A stretch of DNA of 64,000 nt. Origin: Turritopsis dohrnii. Taxonomy: Eukaryota > Cnidaria > Hydrozoa > Anthoathecata > Oceaniidae. The notes beneath the pieces were generated by a model that made no database searches, was not told the DNA's origin, and was given only the letters and a program-made list of their open reading frames with translations. The translations under genes and the position numbers were made by a program. Positions 31,935-44,969 of this stretch are shown here, piece after piece (the first letter of the stretch is position 1; every line of letters begins with the position of its first letter). The DNA lies in assembly GCA_027922465.2 (NCBI GenBank), contig BQMF02000062.1:558001-622000 (forward strand), written 5' to 3'.

Positions 31935-34561
31935 AGTTGTGTTCTCAAACTGACGTCAAATTATGCAATTTCAAAATTCAGGATGCAATCCCTTTATGTT
32001 TGAGGTTTGCATGCTTTTGAGTTGCTTTGAACTATTCTGGGTAGCTCGTGTGTATCAGCTCTCTGTAACCTTCCTATGTTTTTATTTCAAACAGGATAGC
32101 GAAGGCTTTTGCTTTATTTTCGTTTTCTGTATGTTTTCTGTATTTTGAACTTTAGGACACCCGTGGTGAAGTAGTCTTTCAAATACCTGAGTTTCTACTC
32201 ACCCTCCTTCTACAATGTATACATTAACTGTTCCCAAATTCGCAATTCGAAAGTTGAACCAAATTTCAAAAGTTCTCCAATTTTCATTGGAAGGTGATGA
32301 TTTCGGATTTCAATATGGCCAAAATCGGGGAAAGGTCTTCAATTTTCATATACGTTCCACCTGTATACATTTGAGAGGTGCTGCAACAGTGTCGAGGCAA
32401 ATTAAGCAATTAGAAGACATGTGTTCAGTAAAGCCACGTTTTCAGTATACATTCATTTGTGATTTTTTTTCATCCTAAGATTGTTTATGTATCAGAGATC
32501 GAAAGCTCTCGTAAATGTTACAATAACATGAAGCTGCTTGGCTTGAAGACTTCAGGACGTGTCACACATATCTACTCTCAACAATACAACATTACCGAAT
32601 TGCCCAATTCTGTTCAAATCTGACAAAATGACTGGCAAATTTTTATGAAAATCGAAGAAGTTTTGAAATTTGGTCCAAATTTGGTCCAACTCTCGAGTTT
32701 TTGGTCAGATTTGGTCAGAATTGCTTAATTTTGGACAAAATTGACAAAATATCTGTCAAACTCGAAATTAGCTCCTTTCAATTGTACTTTGTGCAAATTT
32801 TTAAGAAAATTGGAGAACTGAAAGTCCAAATTTGGCCGAAATCGCGAATTTGTAAACGATGTCATGTAAACGTGTAAACGTTGCACGAAATCGTTCATAA
32901 CTTAGAGTAGCACTTTTATCGGATTAATTTTTGCGAGATTAATTTTTGCGACTTCAAAAACTCGCGAAATGTTTTGGATTTATTTTCGCGAATAAGCACT
33001 TTGTGCTCATCCGGAACGTTAAATTGTCACCCATTATTGGGCCTCAGTTTGACAGTTCTTTTAAACCCAGACGAATACCGTCAGCAATCTCTACTGCATG
33101 CACCCCATTCATCGTTGATTACCATATCAGCAGAAGTGATGTAATTATAAAAATCAACAAACCATCCTGCGTGAAGGGGTTTGAGAGTTGACAAACATAA
33201 ATTGACATCTACCTCTTCCAAAGCTCCACTCTTCAATTGTTGGAAGATTTGACGGGAATACCTCTTGGCTCCATACTTAGCGACAATTTGAAAATGGAGT
33301 ATGAGCAGAAAAAAAAGAGGAAATGCCCTAAGAATGTCATAGCAACCAAGAAAAAAATGGAGGTAAAATCCATGGACTAAGAAAAATGTTTCTTGAAGGA
33401 TGCAAAACAGTGCCTTCACAAAAAACAAGAAGAAAATGTCATCATTTTTAGTGATGTAGCACTTTTTAATAAAAACAAAACAACAACTGGATTTATTATC
33501 CCGAACGGGTACTTTGAAAAATTTCGCGTGGATTAATTTTTGCGACCCAACGATTTTACGTGTTTTCGCGATACAAACTTTCGCTTTTCACTTTAAAATA
33601 CTTTACTCCATCACGTTTGTCTGAAGTCAATGAAGGAAAAACCTTCATTGACCTTCATTTTCTTCTTTTTACACATTTTGCTTTTACTATAAAAGTGTAC
33701 ACAACTTTCACTTTTGACGTCCATTCAAGAAACTTCAATGAGTCAACATTGATCAACTTACTCAATACACCAGCCTTTACATAACCTCTCACTCAAGGGA
33801 GCTGTTTTTCCCAATTTTATTCTCCACAGATATAAATTATGACTGTCACGGACACACAATCTGAGTGACTTATTCTCTCGTTGGACACACACCCTCACTA
33901 AAGACTAGCCCCTGCTCTGGGTGTACCTCGGATTGGCTTAAGTTCCAATGTGGAACTGCGACTATAAAAGTAACTGGACAGGAAGAAGGGAAAGGTATAT
34001 TTCGTCGGAAACATGAAATTTACATCGGTGGTAAGATTACAATCTACCATTTCATAAATAAACAAGTTTCTTAGGCGGCATTTCCACGAGAGTTCGCCGA
34101 AGTTAAAAACCTCATGTAAAAATTGCTGTATTTTACTATGAATTGAGATTTTACTTCACTTCGGGTGAAGCTCTCAAGAAAACGAATTTTTTTTAATCTA
34201 GAAAAATAGAAATTAACTTTCTCCCACTCGGGGTTCATCTCCTCAGGTTATAAAGATTGTGACAGATCACGAGGATGGATTATTCTCATTGTTGCATTGC
34301 TTGAAAATAAGGTGAAATCTTCTACTATAAGTTCAGAAATATTGATGTTGTAGCTTCTTATTATAGATGTTTTTGAAGTAGCCAATAATTTTGGCACAGT
34401 GTACAGAAAGTCACAAAATGCATGTGGTCTTGTTTATACTATGTGAGTTTATCCATTGGGAATCCACATTCTGATGCCAAATTATAGCTTTTCGCCTGTA
34501 TAAGGGCGAGCAAGAACTGTGAAGAACACAACAGAAATTACATCTTCTCTTACGGTCTTTT
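31935..34561. other. Intergenic DNA between the ankyrin gene and DHX9
   Basis: An inverted pair (AAATTCGCAATTCGAAAG at 32,236 and CGAAATCGCGAATTTG at 32,838, with matching inner sequence) marks a MITE of about 620 bp at roughly 32,232-32,853. A minus-strand fragment near 33,081-33,290 (SLKPLHAGWFVDFYNY, here seen as STLKPLHAGWFVDFYNY) resembles a piece of a DDE transposon-derived protein and is broken. TTTCGCG-rich repeats lie at 32,920-33,000 and 33,510-33,590. Immediately downstream of the DHX9 stop lies its presumed 3' UTR. Confidence 0.4.
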
Positions 34562-37500
34562 TCACCAACCGCCTCTGTTTCCACGGTAACTACCGCGCCC
34601 TCGGTAACCACCCCGTCCACGATAACCGCCACCACCACGGAAATGTCTTGGACCTTGATAACCTCTTGGTTTCATGAGGCCACCACGCATCCTGAAAGAT
34701 ATTTCTTTCATTACACTTTACGTACGTTCTCAGAGTAACACAAAATGAATGACTGAAAAGAGAGAGACCGAGAGAGAATCCAAAATTAATCATAGCATGA
34801 AATCATGTTAAATGAACAAACATTTAGAATAAAGCGAATTCAAATCGATTAACTTACGTCCCTCTGCCACTAGGCCCACCACCACGATTCTGAAAAGTAT
34901 CGACATGTCGTTCGCCAGGCTGTGGTCGCTGTATCATATAGTCGCCGACATCACTTCGCGACAACATTCTGACGGTGTTACATATTGTGACATCATCTTC
35001 TGCCAGGTCACCTATCATCTGTGGACTGTTGGCAACTCGAAGAATTAGTTCTTCAATAACATTACGCAATCCAACAAGACAAGAGGCCTGGTGATGAGTA
35101 ATCTTCAAGTTCATCCTAACGAGGTAAAGAATGGCATGTTGGGAATAGGGGTTTCAGGTGAAATCAATTAAGCAGAGCAAAAGGAACGAGTGAAACTAAC
35201 TGGCGAGTGAAAAAAAAAACAGTCAAGCAAATTAGATGATGAAGTGAGTGACATCTTAATAGTGACAGGAAATACTCCTCAGTCAAACAGTTTCGTAGGT
35301 AAAAACAAATCCAGATATTGTTTTCTGAAAACCTGTTTTCAAAATGATTATCTTCATAAAACACGTTTGTCCAAACAGTGAAGGAGCACACAAGAAGAGT
35401 GTATTATGAAATTTGACAGACATACCAGTCGTCCAGATTACAAAGTCCATTGGAAAACTCAGCTTTACATGAACTGAAAATCAAATATTGAATTGGATAC
35501 ACCATGGTCATCTGTTTACATGAAACTGCTCGTGTGCGAATCTAAATAAAACAAAACGATGCATGATGGGTAACGTCAACTGCTGTATGAAAATCTGGAG
35601 TGATGATAATAGTTTATTCACTAGTCATTCATTTCCTTATTTACTTCCTTAGGATAGGTAAATACTGTACAACAACAACAACAACAACAACAACAGGTAC
35701 CTACCTTTTCCCCGAAGATAAAGAAGGGAGATTTGAATATGACGTCACGGTTGGTACAGTTTACGGATGATTTGTGAATAAGAGCAGGCGTTCCTTCAGT
35801 CGTTAAAACCTTTCGTTTGTCTTTATGCACACAGATGTTTGGATACAAACCCATACACAGCAGACCTGTTACCTGGTAAAAAAAAACTAAAAATCAATAC
35901 GCCCACATACGCCCGGAAAGATGGTAGAGCGGAAACATTCGTGACCTGGTTACACCATGGTCAAACTACTTACAAGATCCAACTGCTCGTCTAAACCCCG
36001 ATAATTAAACGGTAAGGGATACAAGCATTCTTCTGGGAAGCCGATGTTACACAGCAAATCTTTTAACTGCATAACAGCGTCACCGGTCATGCGCAGAATG
36101 GACAAATTTAACTCATGCGTGCTGCAGAAATGCTCTTCCGTATTTTCATCCACGCCTCTATAAACCATGTAAAACTCCACTATGACTCATGTTATTCAAG
36201 TCGATAGGCGAGACAAACCAGAGCAAAACACTTAGGGTTGCGGTCAGTGGATTTTCATGTTGTTTAAGAATCTTATCTGGGGAATCCCACTTCCAGATTT
36301 TATGCGTGTGAATACATTTCAGTGCGTATGCGTAGTACTTATATCATTTACCTTGCGTCTTGCCATTGCTGGTACGCCCACAACATGGCGAGGTGGTCAC
36401 TGTTTCGATTGCCAGAAAACTTCTTGTGGATCCAACCCAACCGCTTTCGATCGGTAGGTGTTTCAAACGGTTCAGGGAAACAGGTACTAGCCGCGATCGT
36501 ACACATCGCATCTCCCACACTATAAAATAACCAGAGCACAGACTAGTTACTCAACTCATTCAGACTGATGACATGCATATACATGAAAATACGAGGAGTA
36601 ATCCATTCATTGATTCTGAAATATTTAACAAAAATAACATTCTCAGGTTTCTCATTCAGTGTCCTTTGTTTTACTCTACTCTTCGATGGAGAGCTGAAAA
36701 CTTCCCAGTAGACCGTACTCAACTCAACGTTGCTGGGTACAGTACTTATGGTAGTATCGTCTTAACTAAGCTATCGTACTTAAAAGCACATCCAAGGATA
36801 ATCATTTTCCCAAGACGCGGTTCTAAAGGAAGCTTAGCAAGAATGAATCCCAAGGGAGTGAGCCTCTCATGCACGTCAAATGCTTCCATCTCTTGCAGCA
36901 TTGCGATCGACTCGACTACGGCGTCCATTGGAGGCGGCTCCAATGCTTTGTTCAAAAACGTTTTAATCTTGCCCAGCTTTAACAGTTTTATTTTTAAGGC
37001 TAGCTCTTGCAGTGGTGTTCTTAGGATTTCTGGTGTAGAATGCTGCGCTAGTCTAAATCATAATCACAATAATCTCAAAATAGCGCTTCATGTCAGCCAT
37101 TATTAGATTACAATTACGTCATCATAGGATGAACGGAATGTCCTTACTTTTCAAATCTTGCTCTGGAACACAAATGAAAAGCAAAACCAGGCCGCACACG
37201 CCCAGCTCGACCACGCCTTTGTTCAATATTTGTCTTGGACGCCCAAACTGTGGCGTAGTTCGTCATGTTATTGTGAGACGTGAAGAGTTTGATTTTTGCT
37301 CTTAAAGACACAAAAAAATCAGACATGAAAACAGATGTGGCTAAGATTAAGAAAAAATATAATCTGGTTTGATTACTTAGCGTCACTTTCATAAAAAAGT
37401 AGATACCTTATCGGGGATAATTTCGTCTGGGAAAAGTGACGTAATTCTTGCTTCGTGACGAAAATTTTGCACGACGAAAAATTTGAAAAAAAGGAATTTA

Positions 37501-40500
37501 TAACAAAGTATTAGTAAAATTTTGCAAAATGACGAAATTTTCCACGACGTAAATTTTTCCCGACGCAATTATCCCCGATAAGGTAACCTCGACAATAATA
37601 CGACATACTTGCATGAATCAATGACAAAGACGACATCATCAATCGTTATACTCGTCTCTGCAATATTTGTAGCAAGAATGATCTAAAACATACACACAGC
37701 TCACAACATTTACATAATAAGTTTGAAGCATCAAGACAGTTATTATGGTCAATAGATGAGGACACCTTTCGAACTCCGTCAGGTACGGGTTGAAAAACTC
37801 TTCTCTGATCTTCTCGAGGTATTTGCGAATGCAGCGGCAAAAGCATATATTTGGATGTTCCTGGAACATTAATACGATTGATTATGGTCTTGGAGAAACA
37901 AATTCAAATTATACTCAAAATACGGTCAAATCTTTATAGAAACTCGCCAATTCGAACAAGACTTTTCGAATCATTTTTCTGTCCCCTAGCTGTCCGAATT
38001 ACAAAGAGTGTACTGTTTCTTGAAGGACATATTGAAAGACTGTACTAACCAAACTCATGGTGATTTTGGAGATGCTTCCGTAACATGAAAATTAAGTTCC
38101 ATCCGGGCAAAAACACCAGTACTGCACCTGGAACCTCTAACGTCGCAATATATGATAGAAGTGCCTGTAAAAGAGCGAATCAAATATTGATAAGGTTATT
38201 TGAAAATAGGCAAAAACCTAGTTATTGAGATGTAATTTACGGGAACACTTTGACATAGAGTTTCTACTGAAAAGCATGTAAGACGCATCATTGGAACGAG
38301 ATAACTCCGTCGTTATCTTGACGATAACCTCAATACAAGATGGGTGTTCATTCTCCCTCATGTGAACACTCGGGACCAGGACCATATTTAAAGTTGAAGG
38401 ATTAGGGCAATTAGGGTTTATTTTTATTGGTAACTTAAGGAGTTAAGTATTTCAATTCTCGAGTTTTTCCTCCTCTTTCTCCTTCTCTAAGTTATGAATG
38501 GTTTCGTATAATGTTTACATGGACTCATTCATTTACCAAACCACTCCAATTTTCATAAAAATTCGCGCCAAGGACACTTTGAAGGTGCTGATATAAAGTT
38601 TCTCATTTTATAGAGTGGCTAAAATTTTGGGCAATAGGGGTCATATTTACTTTAAATTTGTTTTATAGTTTTACAATTTTTAACAAAATTTCACTTCAAA
38701 ATCATGCAACCGCGAAAACTAGTCATGCAAACGTAACACGAGTCTTCAAGCCAATCGGTTTCTTGACAATTTACCCAGTCCACTACACATTACTGATGAT
38801 GGTGGCGAAAAATAATCAGTACTTTGAGTTTGAGAAAGCAGTTTTCTTTTTAGCAGAAACATGATAAGTTCATTCCACGATAAAATTTTCAAATCGGTCA
38901 TTCCTTTATATTTCGATGTGAAAGCAGTTACATCAACTTACTTCCCAATGTTCAAAATCGTCAAAATGTCACTACGAAGAAGTGCATTTTTATAGAAGTC
39001 GTATGTATGTTTGTGTGCTCTTCTATAGAAATCTACTCCTTCGCAGTGATTTTCAATATAATTTCCCCGGTCAAGTACCCATTAATTCTACTCGCCTTTT
39101 TAATAGTGCCTTAAGATTTTCAGTAATTTACAATTTCCGGAAATTTACATTGGAAACAGATTCCATTCTCACATTCTCAAGTTACACCAACCACAAAATC
39201 AAAGGAGTAACTGAATGGACCACCAATAGAACCAAGAGGACCATTATAGCACGCACCTCCACTAGTTCAAATGAAAGTTCCCGTTCACTCAACTGACTCA
39301 TGGAATTTTTGGTTTGCAAAGAGTACTCTGCACTGCAGATCTTGTTCATATCTTCTTCTTCTTCCAAGTCCACATCGACATCATGTCGTTTTTTCTTTTC
39401 CTTCAGAGGTGGTACAAAACCAAGCATTTGAATCACATCCTCTAAGTAATATTCTGAACGAAAAAAAACAAGGGAGAAAATTATATATATATATCAACAG
39501 AATCATGATATCAAAATCGGGAAAATAGGAAAGAGTTTCGGTTTGAAACCTTGCACGGCGTGTGTACGTCCTTCAAGTTCGATAACAGGACATCCGTCGA
39601 AATAATTTGAGATCATGTTAGTATCGATCGTAGCGCTCATCAGAATGACACGCAGGTTGGGATAGAAATAAATCATATCTCGAAGAATCACAAGTAAGAA
39701 GTCGGACTGAAAGAGAACAACATTAAAAACATTAGTAACTTCATAACAACAAATCATAACTGCCATGACGTCACTAACAGAGCAATGCCTTAGATATACA
39801 TCAGTACAAAACCAGCGAGACGATCAGTGCTTACATTGATATCCCTCTCGTGAATTTCATCCACAATCACATGCGAAACTCCAGCTAATCCATTCTCCAA
39901 CTTACGAAGCAAAACGCCTAAAACAGACAAACTAAGATTACACCGTCACAATCACACTTTCTTATATTCTTCATCGATACTTTAGGACTGTATATAACAC
40001 AAAAATTTACTGCATCTCACCTACAGTACAAAATAGTATGGACGCATGACTTCGTGGCAACACAGAATCGAAGCGTACTGAGTAACCTATACTATTTCCC
40101 AACGGTTCTGATCTCTCAGTGGCGACCCGCTCTGCAACACTTATTGCACTGATACGACGAGGCTTGGAAATAACAGTAGTAACACTTATTAGGTAGTTTA
40201 TTGCAGGATAGATGAGCAAATCAGACAAATTTGTTACAAAGTCACTGCGAAGGACTTTCTACAGAAAGGCACCTATAGTGTAACTTCTAATAGCGACGAC
40301 CACTTCTAGGGACCAACTTGAAAAGGTCGTTGATTGGAGGTGGTCGCTGTGGGGAGGTTTTCTTATGAGAGTCTGACTGTAACGGGACCAAAGTTTAGTG
40401 GTCGCTATTAGAGGCTGCACTGTATATTAATTCAATAAAATCGCTCTTCATTGTAGAGACTTTTAGACGTTTTTTTTTGTGCACTGGGATATTACCTGCG

Positions 40501-43500
40501 TGACCACCACATTACACTGATCACCCTGCTTGTTCATAATGAAATGGTCCAACACGTATTGTGGCACCTACGTCAAATAATAACATGAAACGAAATTATC
40601 TATCAAGATCCGACCGCTACGCATTTAGTTTATCCAATAATAACAGTGAAATGAATGAACCACAAAAAGGATTAATCATGCAAATGAAACCTACAAGTGT
40701 TTGGTCGTTTAGGATATTCAACTCACTTGGGTTGTTTTACCACATCCTGTGGAGCCACAAACAATTACAACACTGTTTCGCTCAATCAGTTCCAGAATTT
40801 CCGGCTTGTGTTGGTAGACTGGTAGCTGTTTTCTTTTTTCCAGCAATTCCTTAAAATTTGCGTCTTCGAACTTTGCCTGAAACTCGCTATATAAGTCAGT
40901 ACAACTTGGGGCACTTTCCTAAAAATAAGACCGAATCTGATTTGGCTTTTCAAAATGTAAAATCTTGACAATGACAATGACAATGTTAAATAGTGTAGAG
41001 TAGAACTTCTTGACACGTTTGATAATCAATAATAAACCCTAGTATTAACATTTACTTGACGCTATTGTCAAGTAAGCAAATGTTTTTAGTATTTTCTCAT
41101 TGGTTAAAGTCTTGTTTCACGTACCATGTACTGTTCGGCACCTTCAAACACCAGTGGTTGACTTATCCAAGGGTGCCAGTTGGATGTGGGCAGCTCCCAA
41201 TGCACCACCTGACTTCCATCATCTTCTTGAACTGAGTCGAATTGAGCAGGTACTGGAGGGAGTTGTAGGTTGACTTGCTGGTTTAGTTTGGGCTTAAAAA
41301 TTTCATTGAACTTCAGAATTAGTCTGGATTATACTAATAACATAAACATTGCAACAAAACAATCAGGAACATCAGATTATATAATTTCTTGCATAAATGA
41401 ACGAAGAGATGAGCACTACCTTCGCATTTGTCAACAGCCATCATAATGTTGAAGCAAGCTCAGAGAATCATATCAATACTCTTGAATAAAAAAAACACCA
41501 TTCAAGTTCTGTAATATAATAACAGAAAGAAAAAAACATTCTCTGTTTTCTAAGTGTTTTTCCAATTCACACACAGAACAAGAATGGTGCTTTCAATTAT
41601 AGTTCAGTGTCATTAGGAAGCACGATAGATTTTTCATTATTCAACATTTTTACTTGGTCCACCTACAACTGTTAAAGACCATCTAAACAACATCAAGCCA
41701 GCAGACAGAAAAGTAACCTTCTCACGTTGATGACATAAGTCTTAGAAAATGTATTGTTCATTAGCATGTACCAGTGCTAGGAACACAAAAATCTAGCGTG
41801 CATCCTCTAAGGTAACAACCAGAATGAATGGAACTGCTCTGAGTTTGCTTCAAAGCTGATGAACGACAACGCCAGGAATCACAGAAGAAATTTTTTTGTG
41901 GTAGGAAATAAAACTTTTTGTCATGAGTCTAGCTAACCTCTGGAACAGGTGTGATCTGTTTCATATTTAAGACTTGTTGAAGTTTATGCAATGCTTCTGG
42001 TTGGAGATTTACTTCGTAAGGAATCTATAATGAAAATAGTTTGGTACCATGGTGGACAATCCTCTACAACTGAGGACAAAAAAAGTGTTTTTCAGCATCT
42101 TTATTAGATGCAGGGTGCGAAATAACGGCCGGACACCGGACAAAGTCCGGTAAAAAATAGACTTGACCGGCAATTTTATCACAAAATGCTCTACTGAACA
42201 GGTCATTGTCCTGCCAATACATTTCCCCAAAAAATGTAGCTAACTAGTTGATTTTTTTAATCTTGCGATATTTTTTCTTAACTAAATTATTATTATTTTT
42301 TTTTTCTTGTTGCGCAGTAAAAAGTCGGTTTTCTTCTTCGTTTCACTTTCGACTTTCCACCTCTTGTTCGCGTGATATGAAAACAAACTTTCTGCCCTTC
42401 AACTAAGACTTTGTTATTAAAACTTTTATTAATTACAGCGTATTTATCGTTGATTAGTAACAGCGGAGGAGAGCACATGTAAAATGTGTGAAATGTTTTA
42501 TCATTCATTTCGGCAGACAACAGGTGAAGTAAGAAGAAAGTGATTTGCAGGTTGACGCGTGGTAATTTTGTCCAGAAAGTTTATTTAGTGGTAGTCTTTT
42601 ATTCTACACAATCAATGTTCATGATTGCAAAATAAAGAAAAAAGTTAAACACAGACGACGAAATAAACGTTTATTTTCATAAAGAAGCAAATTGAAATGT
42701 CCAAGAGAAAGTTGATAATAATTATTCTTTAGATATTCCTGCAAATAATTGCATTATAGACGATACCGCCAATTAATTATTTTTAGACAATCCGATTTGC
42801 TCAAGTTTATCTGTGAATTATTTCACCACAAGCATTATGATATTCGTAAGAGACATAAGATCTACCGCTCATCAATAGTTCAGTGGTACAGAGATAAGGC
42901 TAACGTATTGTTAGTTTCAGTGATTGGGGTTCACTGATAACTACCTGGCTTGGGACGCCAAGTTGCTAGAATCGTCCCTCTCACCAGTAATATGAAAGAC
43001 TTAACGTTAAACTTGTTTCATTTCTTCATACAAGCACTTAATCAGTGACTTGTCAACATCTTCAATGACTCTTCAATTCACACTAAATTCGTAGAATCAG
43101 CCGGACATTGACCTTCTTATTTCGCACCCTGAGATGGCAAGACTTGCAATGAAAACCCAATAATTTTCTGTGTCTTTATTACAAGAGACGGGAAATGCTT
43201 GCTCTGAATTGAGAAATAGCATGACAGCTACAATATTTAACCAGCCAGAAGTAAACAAAAATCAAAAGCACAACTAAAACCATATCAAACTGCTCTTACT
43301 TCTTCAGCTTTTTTCTTTTTACATTGCACTTGACCAACTTCAGCCATTTCTATCACTCCCATGTGAAAAAGTTGTCTAACCAAACTCAATGAACAATTCT
43401 GTGCTGCAAGTTTTTTCGTTGCTGCACTACCTTTTCCATTAAGCTTTCGTCGAGCTTCCGTCACCCAAAAACTCAACTCAGCACGAAAAAATCTATGAGA

Positions 43501-44969
43501 ACCTTTAATTATGAAATCAAAGGCTCACTAGTTAAATGTTAAGAATACAATAAGTTTGTTAATTCAAATGCATTTATTTGTCAGTCAATCAAATTTTGCT
43601 GAGATTTTGTTGAGCGATGTGTTTATAGGTAGCTACATTTTCTTATAATGTATGATAAGTACATTCAGATTATACCTAGCATGATCTGGGCCTTCTGAGT
43701 AATATGTAAAATCAGCAGGAATCTTTCGTTGCTGTAAGAACTGGTGAAGACGAGATTTGGCGTTAGCAATTGTCCAGTTGCCATGTAAGTGTGCATTTGT
43801 GTCAACCTCCTCTGCCTAATTGCAGAAGAAAAACAAGGGGTTGGTATGTAACGTCTTTTGTAAAAAAGAATTGAGAAAAAAAAGACGAATATACTACGTA
43901 CCTCTTCTAATTTGCGTTTGTTGTCATACATGTTGTAATGATAATTCCGGTCACCTTCATCTTTCTGAAGTGGAGGGGGAAGAACTATAAAGCAGATACT
44001 CAAAGGTAATCAATCTGCATTTTTCGTATCAGTTGAAATTTAAGCAATCTTTCAAAAATCAAATTGAATTATCTTCATAGGAGAACAGAAGATACGTGAT
44101 TCATAAAAAGAATTATTTCAGAATGAACTAGTAAGATGCAAAATGTTTTGATTCAAATTTTGCAATTGTGTGTTTTCATAATTCTGCATTTTTTCTATCT
44201 CCATGGAATAGTTGACACATACTGTGCAGAATGAACATATGTAAAATGAAAATGTTCTATATAGCAAAAAAATATCAAGTAACAGTTGAATGTTTCTATC
44301 GAACACAAAAACAACAGGAGTTTCTCTAGCAAGGTGAAAACTTAAAAAACAACAACAATTACAAAAGACATGAGGTTTTCACCTGGTTTATCCATCAAAC
44401 TCTCTGCAGTAGCACTAAATGATTGGATGTTCTGAATTTGATTTTGTGCTTTTTGTATAGCAGCTAACTCGTGTGGTGCTCTGGGCAAGTTGCTAGTTGA
44501 CTTGACATCAAAAGAAAGGTTGGCAGAGTGTGGCTGGGTTGAAGGAACTTGGAATGAGAATGTTTGGCCGCTCTACACAATGAATAATGAAAATATAAGA
44601 AAATGATTCACAAATGATACAAAACAAACAAAACAAAAAACTACACTGACCAGCATATTAGGTGGTACGGCATTTTCTGGAATAAACCCATTTTGCACAA
44701 GGAATTTCAGCATATCACGTGCTGCTGCTGCTTCTCCATCTTTTTTGTTATTACCGCCACCGGTACCAACATAGTCAATACCAGAAATGATAACCTGTTA
44801 AAATTCACTGTTATCAAAAACAAAATTGACCCTAAAAATGATATTCTAAAATGTTACAGACCTGAAAGTTAAATCTGTGAGGTCCTGTTGGCAAAAGCCG
44901 AAAGTCAGGTCTCACTTTATGTTGTTTTCCTGCCCATGTGTATAAAAACCCTTTTACTTCACCAGCCAT
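34562..44969 (-). CDS. DHX9: ATP-dependent RNA helicase A (DHX9/maleless)
   Basis: Complete 25-exon gene for a DExH RNA helicase that unwinds dsRNA, R-loops and RNA:DNA hybrids in the nucleus. Coding exons: 44862-44969, 44651-44794, 44383-44572, 43902-43984, 43676-43815, 43300-43492, 41938-42024, 41125-41292, 40727-40918, 40496-40567, 40021-40162, 39835-39917, 39550-39706, 39257-39453, 38050-38164, 37766-37860, 37609-37682, 37148-37300, 36780-37052, 36352-36519, 35974-36157, 35705-35872, 35426-35541, 34858-35115, 34562-34691. They sum to 3,690 nt (1,229 residues plus stop; human DHX9 is about 1,270), and each junction keeps frame with GT-AG. Order: dsRBD1 (1-84), dsRBD2 (about 178-255), Walker [10 protein letters not shown] (426-434), DEIH (526-529), SAT (558-560), QRRGRAGR (about 773-780), HA2/OB region, and a short RGG tail rich in GYRGRGG. 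All catalytic motifs are intact. Start Met begins [15 protein letters not shown], as in the family. Confidence 0.95.
35664..35697. repeat. (CAA)n microsatellite beside a DHX9 splice donor
   Basis: About nine CAA units (GTT on the transcript strand) begin roughly 7-10 nt inside the intron after the exon ending at 35,705. A T/G-rich run so close to the donor could affect splice choice; this is inference. Confidence 0.85.
37406..37583. mobile_element. 178-bp MITE with CCTTATCGG termini in DHX9 intron
   Basis: The ends CCTTATCGGGGATAATTTCG and CAATTATCCCCGATAAGG are inverted repeats flanked by TA on each side. They enclose hairpin-forming GACGAAATTTTCC words. It lies in the intron between exons 17 and 18 and belongs to the same family as 8,329-8,785. 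Confidence 0.85.
38967..39048. mobile_element. 82-bp hairpin repeat in DHX9 intron
   Basis: GTCACTACGAAGAAGTGCAT and its inverse CTACTCCTTCGCAGTGAT form the ends, with inner arms TTTTTATAGAA/TTCTATAGAAA. It matches the hairpin within the ankyrin gene at 30,857. Confidence 0.65.
40275..40425. mobile_element. 150-bp pogo-like MITE in DHX9 intron
   Basis: The inverted ends TATAGTGTAACTTCTAATAG and (right end, complement) TACAGTGCAGCCTCTAATAG, followed by CGACCAC in both, are typical of pogo/Tigger-type termini. They are flanked by TA. It lies between exons 10 and 11. Confidence 0.75.
42111..43131. mobile_element. 1,021-bp CAGGGTGCG element with 5-bp target duplication
   Basis: CAGGGTGCGAAATAA begins the element and its exact inverse TTATTTCGCACCCTG ends it. 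AGATG is duplicated at 42,106-42,110 and 43,132-43,136. It sits in DHX9 intron 6 and accounts for most of that intron. Inside is a tRNA-like patch (GTTCAGTGGTACAGAG near 42,880 with a degenerate B box). The CAGGG ends and 5-bp duplication suggest a non-autonomous hAT5-type element. Confidence 0.85.
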
